Below, in pieces: positions 1 to 12,595 of a stretch of 64,000 nucleotides of DNA. The DNA lies in contig JAALGY010000037.1 of assembly GCA_032358165.1 (NCBI GenBank), positions 583,001-647,000 on the forward strand, in the 5' to 3' direction. Position numbers and translations under genes: made by a program. Numbering within the stretch: position 1 is the first letter of the stretch; the number at the start of each line of letters is the position of its first letter. The notes beneath the pieces are model-generated. The model had not been told where the DNA came from and ran no database searches. It worked only from the letters and a program-made list of their open reading frames with translations. Source of the DNA: Diplosphaera chodatii (Eukaryota > Chlorophyta > Trebouxiophyceae > Prasiolales > Stichococcaceae).

Positions 1-150
1 ATGGGAAGTGCCGCCTCCACCGTGCATCCTGTGTGCCCTCATTCCGCCTGCTCATGCATGCGCCAGAAGGCGATGATGCAGTGTGCTACAGCGGCTTGAC
101 AATGCACCCACTTGCATGCACAGCCTTCATTTGGAACATGATGTGCATAC

Positions 151-1451
151 CTGCAGTCCGAGGGCTCCAGCGACACGCCAGCTGCTGCACTGCGCAGCGA
201 CGCGTCCGGCTGTGGGCCAGTGCCATCAGGCGGCATGCTGTTGGCTGCAAAGCCCAAGCTGCTGCTGCTGGTGCTGCTGGGTGCAAAGGCGAATGCATTG
301 CCTGGTGTGGGACCGCCACTGCCAGCTGCAGCATGGCTACCGCTGTTGGTGATGTCCCGGAAGAGGTTTGAGGCGGGCGGCTGCTGAGCCGGCAGGCATG
401 ATACTCCTGCCGCTTGCTGATTCGCAGCCGCTGGGCCGGCCCATGGTTGCTGCTGCGGCGGTACCGCTGAAGCGGCTGCTGGGCTGCTGAAGCGGCTCGC
501 TGCAGGACCTGCGCCACCTTTTGGGCTGATGGCCGCCTCTAGTGCCCTCCGCTTTGTTTCAAGCTCCTGCCGGTCTAATAGCAGCGCCTGCTTGCGCCCC
601 TCTGAGCCAGGTGGCAGATCTACAATCTGTGACATGACTGCCAGCAGGCGCTCCTTCACATACACAAGCTCCTCACGGCAGGTGTCGCAGCTGCTTCCTG
701 GACGTTTGTGCTTGCAGAGAAGAACGCCTGGTGTGGCTGCTGGTGGCCGACCTGGCGCATGCCGCTGGTGCTGCTGCTGCTGCTGCATTGTACCTATGGA
801 CGATGTAGGAGTCCGCTGCAGTGCTGGTGCTGCGCATGGATCCGTGACTGGTGCAGCTGTGCCTTGCCGTGGCATCTGCCCGCTGCCCTGTGCTGGTGCC
901 GGCTGCCGGTTGCCAGCCTGCGCTGGATGATGCAGCATGCCACCCTGCTGCATGCTGCCATTCTGCAGCCGTGATGGGCCAGGCGGTTGCCGCATGCCTG
1001 CAGCTGCCTGCTGTGTGTCCATTGCGGGTGTTTGCTGGCCATGCTGCTGGAAGGTCTGCTGTGGCGCTGCAGTTTGATTGGCCCATCTGTCCTGCCCTGT
1101 TGGACCGTGTGCAGCTGGGCCTTGCAGGGCTCGGCTGGGCTGAGGTCCAGCAACCCGGCTGCTGACAGCTGCACTGTCATGACTCGGGTGCGCCGGATGC
1201 TCTGCAGGACGCTGCCCAGGTGCAGCGGCTGCGGCCGCTGCCGTGGCAGCCGCTGCTGCTGAAGCAGACGGACCTTGTGGCCTTGCAGCGCCTGCAGAAC
1301 GGATACATGAAACAATTTGGATCGAACGGTTGCATGCATAGGACTTGCACATGCTACCGTGTGCATGCCTTGCGGAGATGTGGGTATGCACAGGCGCAGC
1401 TGGCTAACCTTGCGGCGGGACCTTGCCCAGGTCGCGCAAGCGTTGGAGCGC
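151..1451 (-). CDS. RecQ4-like helicase, N-terminal part (partial, runs off left edge)
   Basis: The main exon is 1291-151 on the minus strand. It starts after a good acceptor (TTCTGCAG) and ends at a CTGCAG|GTATGC donor. It encodes a long Ala/Gln/Pro/Ser-rich stretch surrounding one ordered segment: a Cys/His cluster (CKHKRPGSSCDTC) followed by a helix beginning ELVYVKERLLAVMSQIVDLP. Plant RECQ4/BLM-type helicases carry a similar Cys-His plus 'll.isnelld' helix upstream of the helicase domain, which is the basis of the call. The helicase domain itself would lie left of the window. A candidate upstream exon, 1451-1409 (TTTCCGCAG acceptor, CAAG|GTTAGC donor), joins in phase and would give ALQRLRDLGKVPPQ before the main exon. 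The true start was not found. Alternative: any low-complexity nuclear protein with a short zinc-binding segment. Confidence 0.4.
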
Positions 1452-2128
1452 CTGCGGAAACTTGTTCACAGTGAGCAACAACTACTGTCCGAGGTGCGCG
1501 CAGTTGCAATGCGACCGTCACTTGCCGAGCTCACCTGCTTGGTCTCGTGCGTCACCTGGAGGTTTACTGCGCCCGTCGCCGCACTGCAAGGCATGGGAAA
1601 TGGTCATATATGTTCCTCCACGCACATTATCGTGCATGCACATCACACTCAATTCCTTGCTGGAAGACATTTGCCCCTACTCATGCATGTAGTCAGCACC
1701 TTGGCGCAAGGTTTGCTTGCAGCTGTTCTGGCCCTGCATACACTAGCCCATAGTCAAGACTGCCATTTTGAGTCCTCTGCAGATGCTCAGCCAAGTTGTT
1801 GCGCGGCTGGCCGATTGCTGGCACCTGTGGCGAGCAAAGCATAACGGAGCAGGCATGCGCATGAATGTCAATGAACGCAGGCAGTCCCCGGCACGCACAC
1901 AACAGAGATACCGATGAAAGCGATCTCAGCAGTTTAGAGACTACACAGCTCCTCTCACATCAATGGACGCAAACCTGGCGAACCAAATTTTGAGGTGCAG
2001 GAGGGTGGCAAAAGCTTGCCGGTGTCGGGGGACCCAGGCTCCGTCCGTCCGTCGCTCTCTCGACTTTCAGAGTTTCAGTGGAGCATCACAAGCACGCTTT
2101 ACACTGGCATCTGAAAGTGCTCATTTTC
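1452..2128. other. Intergenic, divergent promoter region
   Basis: This lies between the minus-strand RecQ4-like gene and plus-strand gatC. An open plus-strand frame at about 1400-1560 reads RRDLAQVAQALERLRKLV and looks exon-like, but it overlaps the candidate minus-strand exon 1451-1409, so only one of the two can be real. Nothing else was recognised. Confidence 0.3.
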
Positions 2129-2841
2129 ATGTCGACGATCCTGCCGACCGCGGGCACGCAGCTCCTTCATCGCGGCCAGTGCATGCTGCCAGCGAGCAGA
2201 CTCTGGCGGACTGCCCGGCCGCTGCCGTCCTTTTGCAGGGCTCAGCGGTACATAGCAGCTGGCAGTCAGGCTCGCGACGATCTGCCAGACGTGCAGCGAC
2301 TGGCGGAACTCTCGCAGATCGAGGTCACGCCGCAGGAGGTGAGCATGCGCATGAGGGCGCAGTTCAGCCCACCCGCAAGCTGCCAAATGTCACAAACACG
2401 TAAGAATTTTCTGGCCTTTACGATATAGGCAGAGGAGTGGGGCCCGAAGATTGCGGAGATAGTTGACTGGTGAGCTTGGTCCGCTGCCTTGGACGGCATG
2501 CTGACTGGCAGGACCATAGACATGTCCTTTACAACTCTGCACTGATGCGCATTGCTCGGCTCGTAGGTTCGGGCAGCTGCAAAGCGTGAACACGGACAGC
2601 GTGGAGCCAGCATTGCAGGCTGCGATCAAGAACGAGAGCAACATGCTGCGTCCCGACACTGTGCAGGAATTTGAGCAGAGGTAGACCTTGTATGAGCTGC
2701 AAGTCCTGCTGTATGTGAGTACGCAGTGAGGAATTGTCATTGACAGCCTGCTAAATTCGCGGTTGCATGTGCAGGGATACCCTGTTGAAAGAGATGCCTG
2801 AGATGGAGGGGCCATATGTCAAGGTGCCGAAGGTCTTCTAG
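2129..2841 (+). CDS. gatC: Glutamyl-tRNA(Gln) amidotransferase subunit C, organellar
   Basis: Smallest subunit of the GatCAB amidotransferase, which converts misacylated Glu-tRNA(Gln) to Gln-tRNA(Gln) in plastids and mitochondria. Exons are 2129-2338, 2435-2469, 2567-2680 and 2775-2841. Phases agree at all three introns and the product is 141 aa. The first 45 or so residues are Arg/Ala/Leu-rich with almost no acidic residues, as in an organellar targeting peptide. The mature part shows the GatC pattern: DLPDVQRLAELSQIEVTPQE, then EWGPKIAEIVDWFGQLQ, then a Val/Glu-Pro segment and a C-terminal PYVKVPKVF. The ATG at 2129 (MSTILPTAG) was preferred over any upstream start because it gives the targeting-like N-terminus. 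Confidence 0.85.
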
Positions 2842-2968
2842 CAAAGGTGTGCTGCATAACGTTCTGGTGCCTATTGATGATCAACCATCACGCAATCAAT
2901 GTCATTGCACCAGATCTTGAAGCAGACGACACAGATCTGAAGCATATGTCTGCATTGCAGGCGCTGCC

Positions 2969-3807
2969 ATGGCCGCGTCAGCCATCCAGCCTCCAGCTGG
3001 AGACGATGCAACAATGGAACAAGCCTTTCTCAGCGTCCTGCAGCAAACTGATGGGTACATGCAGAAGCACGAGGCTGCGTGCTCCTGCCTGAAACGGGGC
3101 TGGTTCAACATTGCACGCGCCCGGCATGTAATGGGCATGCATCAGGCAAGTGCTGCAAGCTCTCAGTGCAGAGAATGTGGACGGCTTGCATGCCAGTGCT
3201 TAGCATGTGTCCATTCGTGCCATGCAGATTGGGTGCTGAGCCTGCATGCATGCGTTCCCTGCAGGTCAGCTCGGCGATGTACAGCAGCCACATGGAGGCT
3301 CGCGCTAGGGTGGTCCCGAAAGTGGAGAGTGGTGCACCGGCTGCCGGACAGGCAGTGGCAAACAGCACAGCAGGTTTATCCTCGCGGCAGCCAGTAACCA
3401 TGCCAATAGAGCTGTCAGGACCCCTTTCAGGGGTGGCGACCTCATCAGCTGTCGTAGGCGGCAGTCCTGCTGCTGCAGACGGTCACAGACTCAGCAGCAG
3501 AACAGCGCCTCCAGGCAACGACAGCAGAGAGGCTGCGAGTCCGTCCGACGCAAGCCTGGACGGCGTCGCAAAGCAGCTTGCTGATCCGCCGTTGGGCAGA
3601 CTGAGCGAAGACGAGGCCGGAGCAGGGGAGCTGTGTCTGGTAGAGGGTGACACAGCTTTGTCGCTCCGCATGTTTGGAGCAGCGCCGTCGCCTCATCTGC
3701 GGCAGGCGCAGGCAGATTTTGCTGAAGCGCTGGAGGATCTTGTGGCGCTGGCAAACCAGCAGAACAGCCTGCGCAGTGCATGCCAAGCTTGGCAGGCTGT
3801 CCTGTGA
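2969..3807 (+). CDS. CCDC115/Vma22-like V-ATPase assembly factor
   Basis: The family assists assembly of the V-ATPase Vo sector in the ER/Golgi. There are two exons, 2969-3145 and 3265-3807, giving 239 aa. The intron starts with GC (CATCAG|GCAAGT), a clean GC-AG intron in phase 0. The N-terminal helix contains LKRGWFNIARARHVMG, matching the 'GwlnlArARysmG' signature of CCDC115/Vma22, followed by the SSAMYSSHMEARARV segment. A 100-residue Ser/Pro/Gly-rich linker leads to the C-terminal family block LRMFGAAPSPHLRQAQADF and a coiled coil rich in Leu, Ala and Asn. The gene lies only 127 bp downstream of gatC on the same strand. Confidence 0.75.
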
Positions 3808-4171
3808 GCAACGACATGAAAGATTGGAGTATTGGCACAGACGTGTTGTTGGCCGTACCCAAGTTGGAGATCCGGAGATCATCAGAGATGTGGCCAATGA
3901 GGTTGCAGAATACCGAAGCCTCCGCTGCAAGTCCTCTGCGACACACCTTGACCGACTACTCGGTTCAGATGTTTGATCAGGTCTAGCAGCACCGTTCATC
4001 TGCAGTGTTGGCAGGACAGAGTGGCAAGGCAGCCAGCGATGCGACTGTAATCTGCTACGAAAACCTTGCTTCTCAGAAGACACAGCTCTGTTTCCATATG
4101 CACATCGTTTGAGCGAGCAACACGTGTTAAATGTCGACTGATGCAACTGTTGCGTGCAATGGCACTGTAGC
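3808..4171. other. Intergenic, 3' region of CCDC115-like gene and upstream of SUN gene
   Basis: No gene recognised. Short frames here are not supported by splice sites or similarity. Confidence 0.3.
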
Positions 4172-7100
4172 ATGAGCTTGCAGGGTGAGCGCTGGCAGCG
4201 CATTGCTGCGTCTGCCTTGCTCGTGCTATTCCTATCAGCATGCAGCTCGCGAGCGATACAAGCGACAGCACAGGAGTCTGGACCGCCGTCGGGGGGTGCC
4301 GACCCCGGCGTACATTCATCTCATATCAATCCAGATGCAGCGGCTGCCGTTGCAGACCAGCAGTCGTCTGCGCCTATGCCCGGCAATGCGAAACAGCAGC
4401 AACAGCCAGCGGAACTCGTGACGCCGTCAAAAACCGTGTTACTGACAGCGCAACCTGTTGCCGCAGCGGCAACAGCAGGCAGCCATGGCGGCATGAACAC
4501 AGCACAGCATGCAGGCCACCCAATGCCATTCACTCAGCCCACATGTCCAGTCCCAGGTCTGCAGGACGTATTCGCGGCTGCAGCAGGCGCGAGCAGTGGG
4601 CTCTTCAGCATCGACTCCTCCACGGGTGCAGCACAGCAGCAGGATATGCATGGCGTGTGTGCAACGCCCAACTCCACCGAGGCAGCCGCGGCAGCACAGC
4701 TGGCAGAGCGGGCAACAGCAGCGGCAGCAGAGCAGGCGGCTGCGGCGGCAGCAGCCGGGCCGACCGAGGCTACCGACGATGATGAGGATGTGCATGACCG
4801 GCACAACTTTGCGTCTGCAAAGGATGGCGCGAAAGTGTTGGCTGCCAACAAGGAGGCCAAGGTAGACTGAAGTGGCCGAGGTGCTCCTGCGATACATGCA
4901 AGCAGGATGAAATTGACCTCGACCTGGTTAATCACAGCAAACTCTCTGGTGTGCAGCGGGCATCATCCATCCTGGACAACGATGGCGACACCTTCATGCG
5001 CACCGACTGCAAGGCAGACAAGTGGCTGATCATTGAGCTGCCGCAGGTCATCCGCCCCGACACGCTGCGGGTGAGCCAATGGCGCTCACAAAAGACATGA
5101 GGCAAATCACAGCTCCGAAGTTGCGTGCAAAGGTTTGGCCAATCCAGACATGCCGAGCTTGCCAGGGAGGAACATGCGCACAGCCAAGCTGTGGCCGGCC
5201 GTGCAGGTGTCGCAGCATGAGCTGTACTCATCGCGCATCAGGGACTTTGAGGTTCGGGGCCGGCAGAAGCACCCGCGCCACGACTCGGCGTCTGGTGGTG
5301 GCGAGCCCGGCAAGGGCACTGACTATGGGCGCAGCCTCAACAGCACTGCCTGGAAGCTGGTCGGCAACTTCACCGCCGCCAAAGTCAAGGGCACCCAGTC
5401 GTTCAAGGTGCGCCCCCCTGAAAGCGCCCATCATGGCAGGATGTCGAACGATGGGACTCGCTCACAGAGGGTGGCTCTCCCCACTGCACCCACATGCACG
5501 CGCTCGCGATCACACCTCCTGCATGGTCTGGTAACAGGTGACCACTCTGATGCCCTGCAGGTGGAGAGCCCGCCGTGGGTGAAATACCTGCTGCTGCGCT
5601 TCCTGACGACCCACGGCAGCGAGCCGGTCTGCACCATCAACGACATTGCAGGTGAAGGGCAATCTCAACAGTGTCGATGGCTTGCAAGAACCACGGTGGC
5701 TGTGCAGCATGACCAGTCTCAGCAGACAGACACAACTGTAACATGCGAGCTGAGGTGTCCTTCACGGCCGCAGTGTACGGGAAGAGCGCTGCGGAGGATC
5801 TGGAGGACCAGCTCCGGTTTGAGGAGGGGGACGACGATGTCCCGGACGCGCTGGTGCATGACCCGCTCACGCTCATCAGCCAGCCGTCGCCGCCGCTGGT
5901 GGTGCCCCCGCCGCCGACCGCGCCGCCGCCGGCTGTGCCCGCGCCACAGCTGGTCGCCGCAGCAGTCGAGGATGCTGGCGCGCGCCCAGCTCCAGTCACC
6001 ACCGGCACTAGTACTCTGCCAGCTGGTGGCGGAGTGGAGACTGTGCAGCCACAGCCCGCCACCATCTTACAGGCAGACACTGCAACGGCGGCAGCCGAGC
6101 CAGCAGCCCTGCTGACAGCGGAACAGACCGCAGCAGCTGATGCGCAGCAGCAATCTACAGCAACTGCAGCCGCGTCGGCGGCTGCGGCAGACACAAAATC
6201 AGCCGCCACCCAGCAGCCTGCTGTGACGAGGCCTGTGGCGGATGCTGCACCGGCCACTGCCGTGGGCAAACCCCCGTATCCAGAAATTGTATGGCACGGC
6301 ACACCCAGCGATTCCTCAGCAAGTGCTGTGCCAGACGGAGGCAGAACGCTGCAGGACAGGACCGCTGCCAGCAGTACAGGCAACGCCAGCGCAATTGTGG
6401 CACCTGCAGCAGCTGCTGTGATCCCCGCCGCCGTGTCTGCCGGCCCAGCTGCGCCACTGGTGCCACAGATTGTGCCTGTTAGGCAGATGCCGCCAGAGCC
6501 TCGGCTGCTGACCCTCGACGCTGATGACAAGCAGTTACAGCTGCAGCTGCAGAGCTCGCGCCTGGGCAAGAGCGTCTATGACCTGCTCGTACAGGTGCAG
6601 TCGGAATTTGGTCGAGTGTTGAAGGCCACACTCTCAAATTGCCACTTACCATGTCATCATCTGTATTTTCCATGACAACGTCTCACATGTATACAAGGGT
6701 GTCGGGTGCACAAACATGCAAGGTTGCAATGGTGCCATTCGCAGGAGATCAAGGCGATCAAGGTGCAGCAGAAGGCGCAGCCCCGGCTGGTGGCGGAGCT
6801 GCAGAGCGGCGCCGCCGCCACCGCCGCCGAGCTGGCCGCCCTGCGGCAGCGCGTGGCATCTCTGGAGGCTGCGGCTGCCCTGCCTGACGGCCCGCACGCC
6901 GCACACGCCCTGTCGTCTACTCAGCTTGCCAACCTGACCGCCCAGGTGCCGCACGCTTCATATCACGCCAGCCAGCCAGCAGTTCACCACGGACCGATAC
7001 GACTGCATCACATGCAAAGCACTAGCGTGGCTGGTCTCGTAGAGTAGGGGCACCCACTGCATGCAGGTGGGTGCGCTGCGGGTGCGGCTGCAGGCTGGGC

Positions 7101-7465
7101 AGCGCCGGGAGGTGGGGCTGCTGGGGCTGCTGGCGGGGGTGGCGGCGCTGGCCGTGCCGCGGCTGGGCCTCAGCAAGCTGGGCGCTGCGCTGCGTGCCAC
7201 AGTGCTGGTGACACACTCGTGCACGCATGATGTTCGGTGTCACGAGCACTTAGGCTACTGTGACCGGGTCAGGATCAGCTCGCTTCTTGCAGCTGACCGT
7301 GTTGGTGTGCCTTGATCGCAGGTCTTGGCGGCAGCAAACAGTGCGGTCGGGCTCGCCAACTATGCCTGGTACTGCATAGTGGACGGCAGGCCGGCGTTGG
7401 GCAGGCTGGGTGCTTTCAGCAGGCAGCCGGCAATTGCGGAGTTGCCGTTGCAGCTGATGATATGA
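4172..7465 (+). CDS. SUN-domain membrane protein (SUCO/POD1 class)
   Basis: Eight exons join in phase: 4172-4861, 4957-5070, 5207-5407, 5561-5651, 5750-6594, 6745-6945, 7067-7207 and 7322-7465, giving 808 aa. The N-terminus is a signal peptide or membrane anchor (IAASALLVLFLSACSS). After an Ala/Gln-rich stretch the SUN domain begins at about residue 215 (NFASAKDGAKVLAANKEAK, then ASSILDNDGDTFMRTDCK, KWLIIELPQVIRPDTL, HELYSSRIRDFEVRG and the late FTAAVYGKSAAEDL). A roughly 250-residue low-complexity linker follows, then a coiled coil (EIKAIKVQQKAQPRLVAELQ) and a hydrophobic segment (GLLGLLAGVAALAVPRLGL). A mid-protein SUN domain with membrane segments at both ends is typical of SUCO/SLP1/POD1 proteins of the ER and nuclear envelope, not of classical C-terminal SUN proteins. 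Confidence 0.85.
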
Positions 7466-8127
7466 TGTGGGTGTGGCGCTGGCGCACCTTTCTCACCGTC
7501 AGCTCGCCGCTGTAAGCCGTGCACCGCACAGACCCCTGCCCTGGTCGCTGCCGCGGGGTTGATCCGGGGCACCTCTTATCTTAATATACTCGTGGGGTCA
7601 GAGGCAGCATATTGCTGCGGCCACCCCGCGCGGAATGTGCAGATTCGCAGCAACCTACACAGCGTCCTCCGCATCTTGCTCGTTAATTTGTGCTCTAGTT
7701 TATTGAAGCTGCATCACTCCGGATGTTGCAGGATGAAACATGGGGAGGTGGAACGTCAGCCGATCATGCGCTTGATACGATGCAGCTGTTTGCAACCATT
7801 TCAGCGTCACGTACAGTACAGTGTTGCAATACCTGACATGAACCCAGCCGAGCTGCCAATCAATTGTTTGCTGCCACCAGAGCAAAATTATTGGCAAACC
7901 CTCCCAGCTCTCACTATCTGACATTGATGTTCTTCTCGGCGATAGAGAGTGGCCCTTCGGTCTGCAGGTGATCATCCAAGCTCCTAGGTGCTATGCTCGT
8001 CCACTGAGGATGCCAGCAGACTCTGCAACCCAGACGCTTCAATGATGCCTCCGCCACCGGCCGCAGGTTGGTCGTCCCCACTCGATGCTGCCATCTCCCC
8101 GCTTCCCTTGATCTCCGGCACCACCTA
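7466..8127. other. Intergenic, convergent 3' ends
   Basis: Lies between the 3' ends of the SUN gene (+) and KEA3 (-). It is locally more AT-rich than the genes. No coding frame or structural RNA was recognised. Confidence 0.3.
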
Positions 8128-11100
8128 TCAGATGCACACGACGCGCCAGTGACGCAGCAGGACACGCGTGTGCAGCCGGGCACCGCGGCCGCACGTGAAG
8201 CATGCAGAAAAACCACACACGGCGACCAGGGGGTGCGGCTGCAGCACCTGCTTGAGGCCGGGCGAGGCCTCCTCGTCGGTGGAGCTCAGGCTGCCGCTGA
8301 ACTGCTGCTCGTCCAGCACGAACACGCTGGGGTCGTCGTCCCCGCTGCCGTGCCCCGGGTCCACATCGCTGACCAGGTCCACCACCCTGCGGGAGAAAAT
8401 GATGGTATGAATATACCAACCAATTCATCAATTCACCAATCAATTAATCAACGCAACTGATTGCTATATTGTTAGTAGGTTAGCAGGCGGCCCGCCGTGG
8501 TTGACTGGCGCCCCCGACAGCCTGGCAGAGCACGTTGGGCGCATCATGCAGAATGCCTGCAGCCGGCCTGGTGACTGCAAGGCCGAGGATGCGGCAGCCG
8601 CCGCGTTCACGGCGTGGGGTGCCGGCGCCGGGGCGGGCCGGGGCGCACCGGGAGTCCATCTGGCGGCGCAGGGCGCGCACGAGCGGCTGCAGCTGGTTGC
8701 GGCGCGCGATGCCCAGGCGGAGCAGCAGGTCGGAGCCCAGCGCGGTGCCCGCTTCCGTGTTGTTGGTGGTCAGGTACGTCGCGCCCGCCTGCTTCAGCTC
8801 CGCGGCGTGCCTGCGGGCGCACCACAGGGTGGGGCGCTGCCGGTGTGGGGGTGCGCCCAGGGCACCGCTCGAGAAGCAGGTGACGTGGGGCCGTCAGAAG
8901 CTGTCCAGCCGCTGGCTGCTCAAGGGTGCGGTGCACGGCGCGGGCCCAGGGCAACGATCAGCATAAATATGTCAGCGCCCCAGGCGTGGCACGCCGGCAA
9001 GCAGGAGCTGTAGGCAGCAGGGCAGCACCTGAGGTCGAGTGCGCGCGCCCAGATGGGGGTGTCTGGGAAGGCCGCCCGCAGGTTGTCGACGGCCGCCACA
9101 GAGCGCCGCCGCGCCGTGTACACCACAACAAATGCGCGCACGTCCTGGACGCCAAAGGCCTTGATGACAGAGGCGCGGCTGCCGTCGCCATAGGTCACGT
9201 TGAAGCCTGCTATCCTCGCGGCCTGTAGCAACATCGACACCTCGTACCTCAGACGTATCAGGACCACAGCCTGTTGCATGCACAAGCACATGTACGAGCA
9301 CATGCGACGCAGGGTGACTGAACCTGGTCTTGAACATGATGCACGACACTGCCTACTCCTTTGGCACACGCGAGCACAATCAACAGCTCCCGATGCTGCC
9401 CATCAGCCCACCTGGATGCGTTCCAGCTGCATGTCGAAGCCGATGTACTGCGGAGGTGACGCTCCCGCTGACACCGCAAGCGGGCTCTGCAGCAAGCACA
9501 GTGGCGCATCAGGCTGACGGCGCTGTGGCCATCACTGTGCCACTGCGAACCATAAAGTCACATAGCCCAGTGGGTACCTCCAGCATGTTCGCGATGGTCT
9601 GCCCCAGCTCGCCAAAGCCGCAGATGACCACTGTCTGCCGGCCCTCCTTCATCTGCACCTCCGTCAAGCCGCCTGCAAGCAGAGCCGCCGGCTTTAGGCT
9701 GTATGTTTGAGGGGCACACCCTCACTCTCAGTGCTGCGTCGCAGTGCCATCTCCGCAGCGATGTCAGCGAGCCTGCGGCCCAGCCTGCACACCCGCGCTG
9801 CTTGGTGAGTCGTCGGCGTCTGCCTCCATCTGCATGCCCGCAAACTTGGCACCCAGCGCAGCCAGTGTCGGCGTCAGAGCCATAGACAGCACCTGCACAG
9901 GCATTGCAGTCGCAAGTCATTGCAGCGCATCGCCGGGTGCCAGCAGGTTTGCAAGAGGTCGTCCCTTCGCGCAGGCTGCTATGGGGAACAGGCGCACGAC
10001 ACATCACAGCTTCCTGACGCAAACACGCACCACCACAATGATCAGCAGACGGTTGAGCTCGTCCGGCAGGATGCGCAGTTCCTTGGCCAGCGACAGCAGC
10101 ACAAAGGCGAACTCGCCGCCCTGGCTCAGCAGGAAGCCAGTCCTGATGGCCTCCGGCCTGGCGTGACAGAGATCGAAGTTGCTCAGAGAGTCAACCCGTG
10201 TGCAGACCTTTCAATCGTGCATATACGATAGCATCCCCAGACTGGGCAGCTCAAGGCGTGCGAGCTTACTTGGACAGGCCGAACCACTGGGAGATTGTGC
10301 CGATGATGCCGATTTTCACGGCCAGCAGGCCGCCCAGCAGGGCTATGACGATGGGCCACTGCTGGTACAGCAGCTGGAGGTCCATGCTGCTGCCTGTGGT
10401 GGTGAAGAACAGCCCCAGCAGCAACGAACGGAACGGGCGGATGTCTGCCTCCACCTGCAAGTCAGTGTTACACCAGTTACTGGGATGCCTCAGCTTTGAA
10501 CATGACCAGTGCTCAAAAGGACTGCAGGAGGTGCACTGGTACAGGACTGCTGATGAGGAGCTGCAGACTGGCCCATGTCGGGGCAAACTTGCCATTTGTT
10601 AACAGTGCACAGGTAGCTCGATTGATACACCATGACAGGCGGCCCTGTCAGCACCACCGACCTGCGACCGGAAGTTGGTCTCGCTGAGGAGCACGCCCGC
10701 TGCAAAGGCGCCCGCTGTGTCTGAGAAGCCCAGCTTCTGGGTGAGCAGCGAGGCGCCTGTGACTGTCAGCAGGCACAGCGCCACGAATGTCTCGTCACTG
10801 CGCGACTCTGCCACGACCTGCGCGCGTGCCACCTGCTGTCAGGGCTAGGAGAGGGGAGGAAGCACGCGCTGAGGCCCCAAGCGACCCACAGGGACTTGGA
10901 CAACGCCGCAAACCAGCCACGCCCAAACAGCCTTGGACTTCATGGACCTGAAAGACACGGCGCAGGATGGTGCGGCCGCCCAGCAGCAGCAGGCCAAGGG
11001 AGCCTATTGTCTGCAGCGCGGTAGGCCCCAGCTGGCTGAGCAGGTCCATGGCGCCCATGGTCGTCACATCGTTGCTCTCCACCAGCGGCAGCAGCACCAG

Positions 11101-12595
11101 GAACGGCACCACCGCGATGTCCTGCAGCCGGGGTTGTGCACACTGAACACGGCCTCCGGCTGCACAGCCTTGCTCCTTGGAAACAGGGCCGACTCGTTGC
11201 ATGCCAGTTTGTGTGTTCGCAAAGACATCAGCCAGGTGGCAGGCTGGCTTGCGTGGCAGCCATGTGCGGCACGTGCAGCAGTGTATGGGCACGGGCACAA
11301 GATAAGTGGCGGGCTGCATCGGTGTGGCAGCTGCGTGCGGCACCTGCATGAGCAGGATTCCGAGCGTCGCGCTGCCGAACTTGGTGGCCATCTCCCCGCG
11401 CTCGTTCAGCAGCTGCAGCACGAACGCAGAGGACGACAGCGACAGCGCCACGCCGATGACCACCGCCTCATCCACCGACCGAATAGCTGCCAGCTGTGGT
11501 GACGCCCTGAACACCTGCATTGGTGTGCACAGAGGCACGTTTCGTGGCATAGCAATAATGTCATAGGTTATATGTTTCGGGTACAAGGCAGTGTGCAAGC
11601 TGGTTGTACAGCAACCACACGGCCGGGCAATGTCTGCAGCGCACCACTTCCAGTATCTGTGTGCCAATGCCCTTGCCCACTGGCAGGGAGAACAGGCTGA
11701 AGGCCAGGGTGCACAGGAACATCTGCGTGAGGCCGAGGCCAAATGCATATCTGGCCAGAGCCTGCAATCACGGCAGCGCTCAATCTCAGCCACTTGCCAT
11801 CTGTCTGTGTTGAACTCACACAGTCGCAATGCACTCGATGTGCTTGACGGCCAGGCTGTTACAAAACAGCGCATCGTCCCAGCCGGCGCACCTTGAGGCG
11901 GTCGAGCGACAGCTCTAGTCCCATCTCAAACAGCAGAAATAGCACACCCAGCTCGCTGAGCTTCTCGATCTCCGAGATGTTTCTAAACAGCCTGCACGCA
12001 GCAACGCCGGCCACTCAGCAGGCGGCCAGAGCAATGCGGTGCACAGCCGTCCTGGACAATACTTTCTCACGCAGCTGGCGCACAGAGGAATGACTTACCC
12101 GAGCTGGCCCAGCAGCAGACCCGAGAACAGGAAGCCCAGGATAGGCGACGCCTTGACGGACTTGAAGAGCGGGATGACAAGCACCGTGGCTGCCAGGAAC
12201 GTCAGAAAGTCGAGGCCCAGTGGCACAAGGCTGTCCGTCTCGATCACAGCATGTGTGCGGCACAGCCGCTGCTGTTGCTGCCTGCCTTGCAGCAGCGGGC
12301 TGCACGCTCCACCGCCCCAGACACTGCGCTGTGCTGAGCGGCTGGTGCATTGTGTGCTGCAGGATGTGAGCGCTGCGGAAGCATGTATGTGGATTGCTGC
12401 GCCAACTGCGGCGCCACCCCTGCGGGCTGCCGAGAGCCTGCGATGCTGCTCAGCGCGCAGGTCTGATCCCGGACGCAGCCCACTCCGGAAGCTGCAGTGG
12501 CCGCACGGCCTGGTGCCCACCAGAGATTTGTCCAGTAGGTGCGCAGGCTGGTGCTGGCGCTGCAGGCCAGACAGCCTCGCTTGGCTGCAAATCAT
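8128..12595 (-). CDS. KEA3: K+/H+ antiporter KEA3-like, thylakoid type
   Basis: CPA2 cation/H+ exchanger; plant KEA3 tunes the thylakoid proton motive force. Fourteen exons on the minus strand keep phase: 12595-12099, 11991-11892, 11761-11648, 11514-11344, 11121-10948, 10817-10662, 10454-10270, 10157-10031, 9892-9793, 9672-9578, 9447-9412, 9222-9029, 8810-8649 and 8386-8128, about 789 aa. The transporter domain contains ASPILGFLFSGLLLG, LFLLFEMGLELSLDRL, DEAVVIGVALSLSSSAFVL, FGSATLGILLMQDIAVVPF, ADIRPFRSLLLGLFFTTTG and GFLLSQGGEFAFVLLSLA, matching KEA3 very closely. A C-terminal RCK_N (TrkA-N) nucleotide-binding domain follows: VVICGFGELGQTIANMLE, then FNVTYGDGSRASVIKAFG. The first exon would encode about 120 Arg/Ser/Ala-rich residues, plausible as a plastid transit peptide, but the start at 12595 is uncertain. 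The last 60 residues after the RCK domain are poorly conserved. Confidence 0.9.
8411..8456. repeat. Short A/T-rich degenerate tandem repeat in a KEA3 intron
   Basis: Imperfect repeats of an 8-base CCAATCAA/TCAATTCA type unit lie in the last intron of KEA3. The stretch stands out as AT-rich in a GC-rich gene. No function inferred. Confidence 0.4.

Noticed and set aside
1317..1844. Plus-strand 175-aa frame as a gene
   Set aside because: The translation beyond about 1560 has no ordered features, and it lies antisense to a better-supported minus-strand exon.
3780..3986. Plus-strand frame after the CCDC115-like stop as a further exon
   Set aside because: The family C-terminus is already complete at 3807 and the downstream frame shows no splice support.
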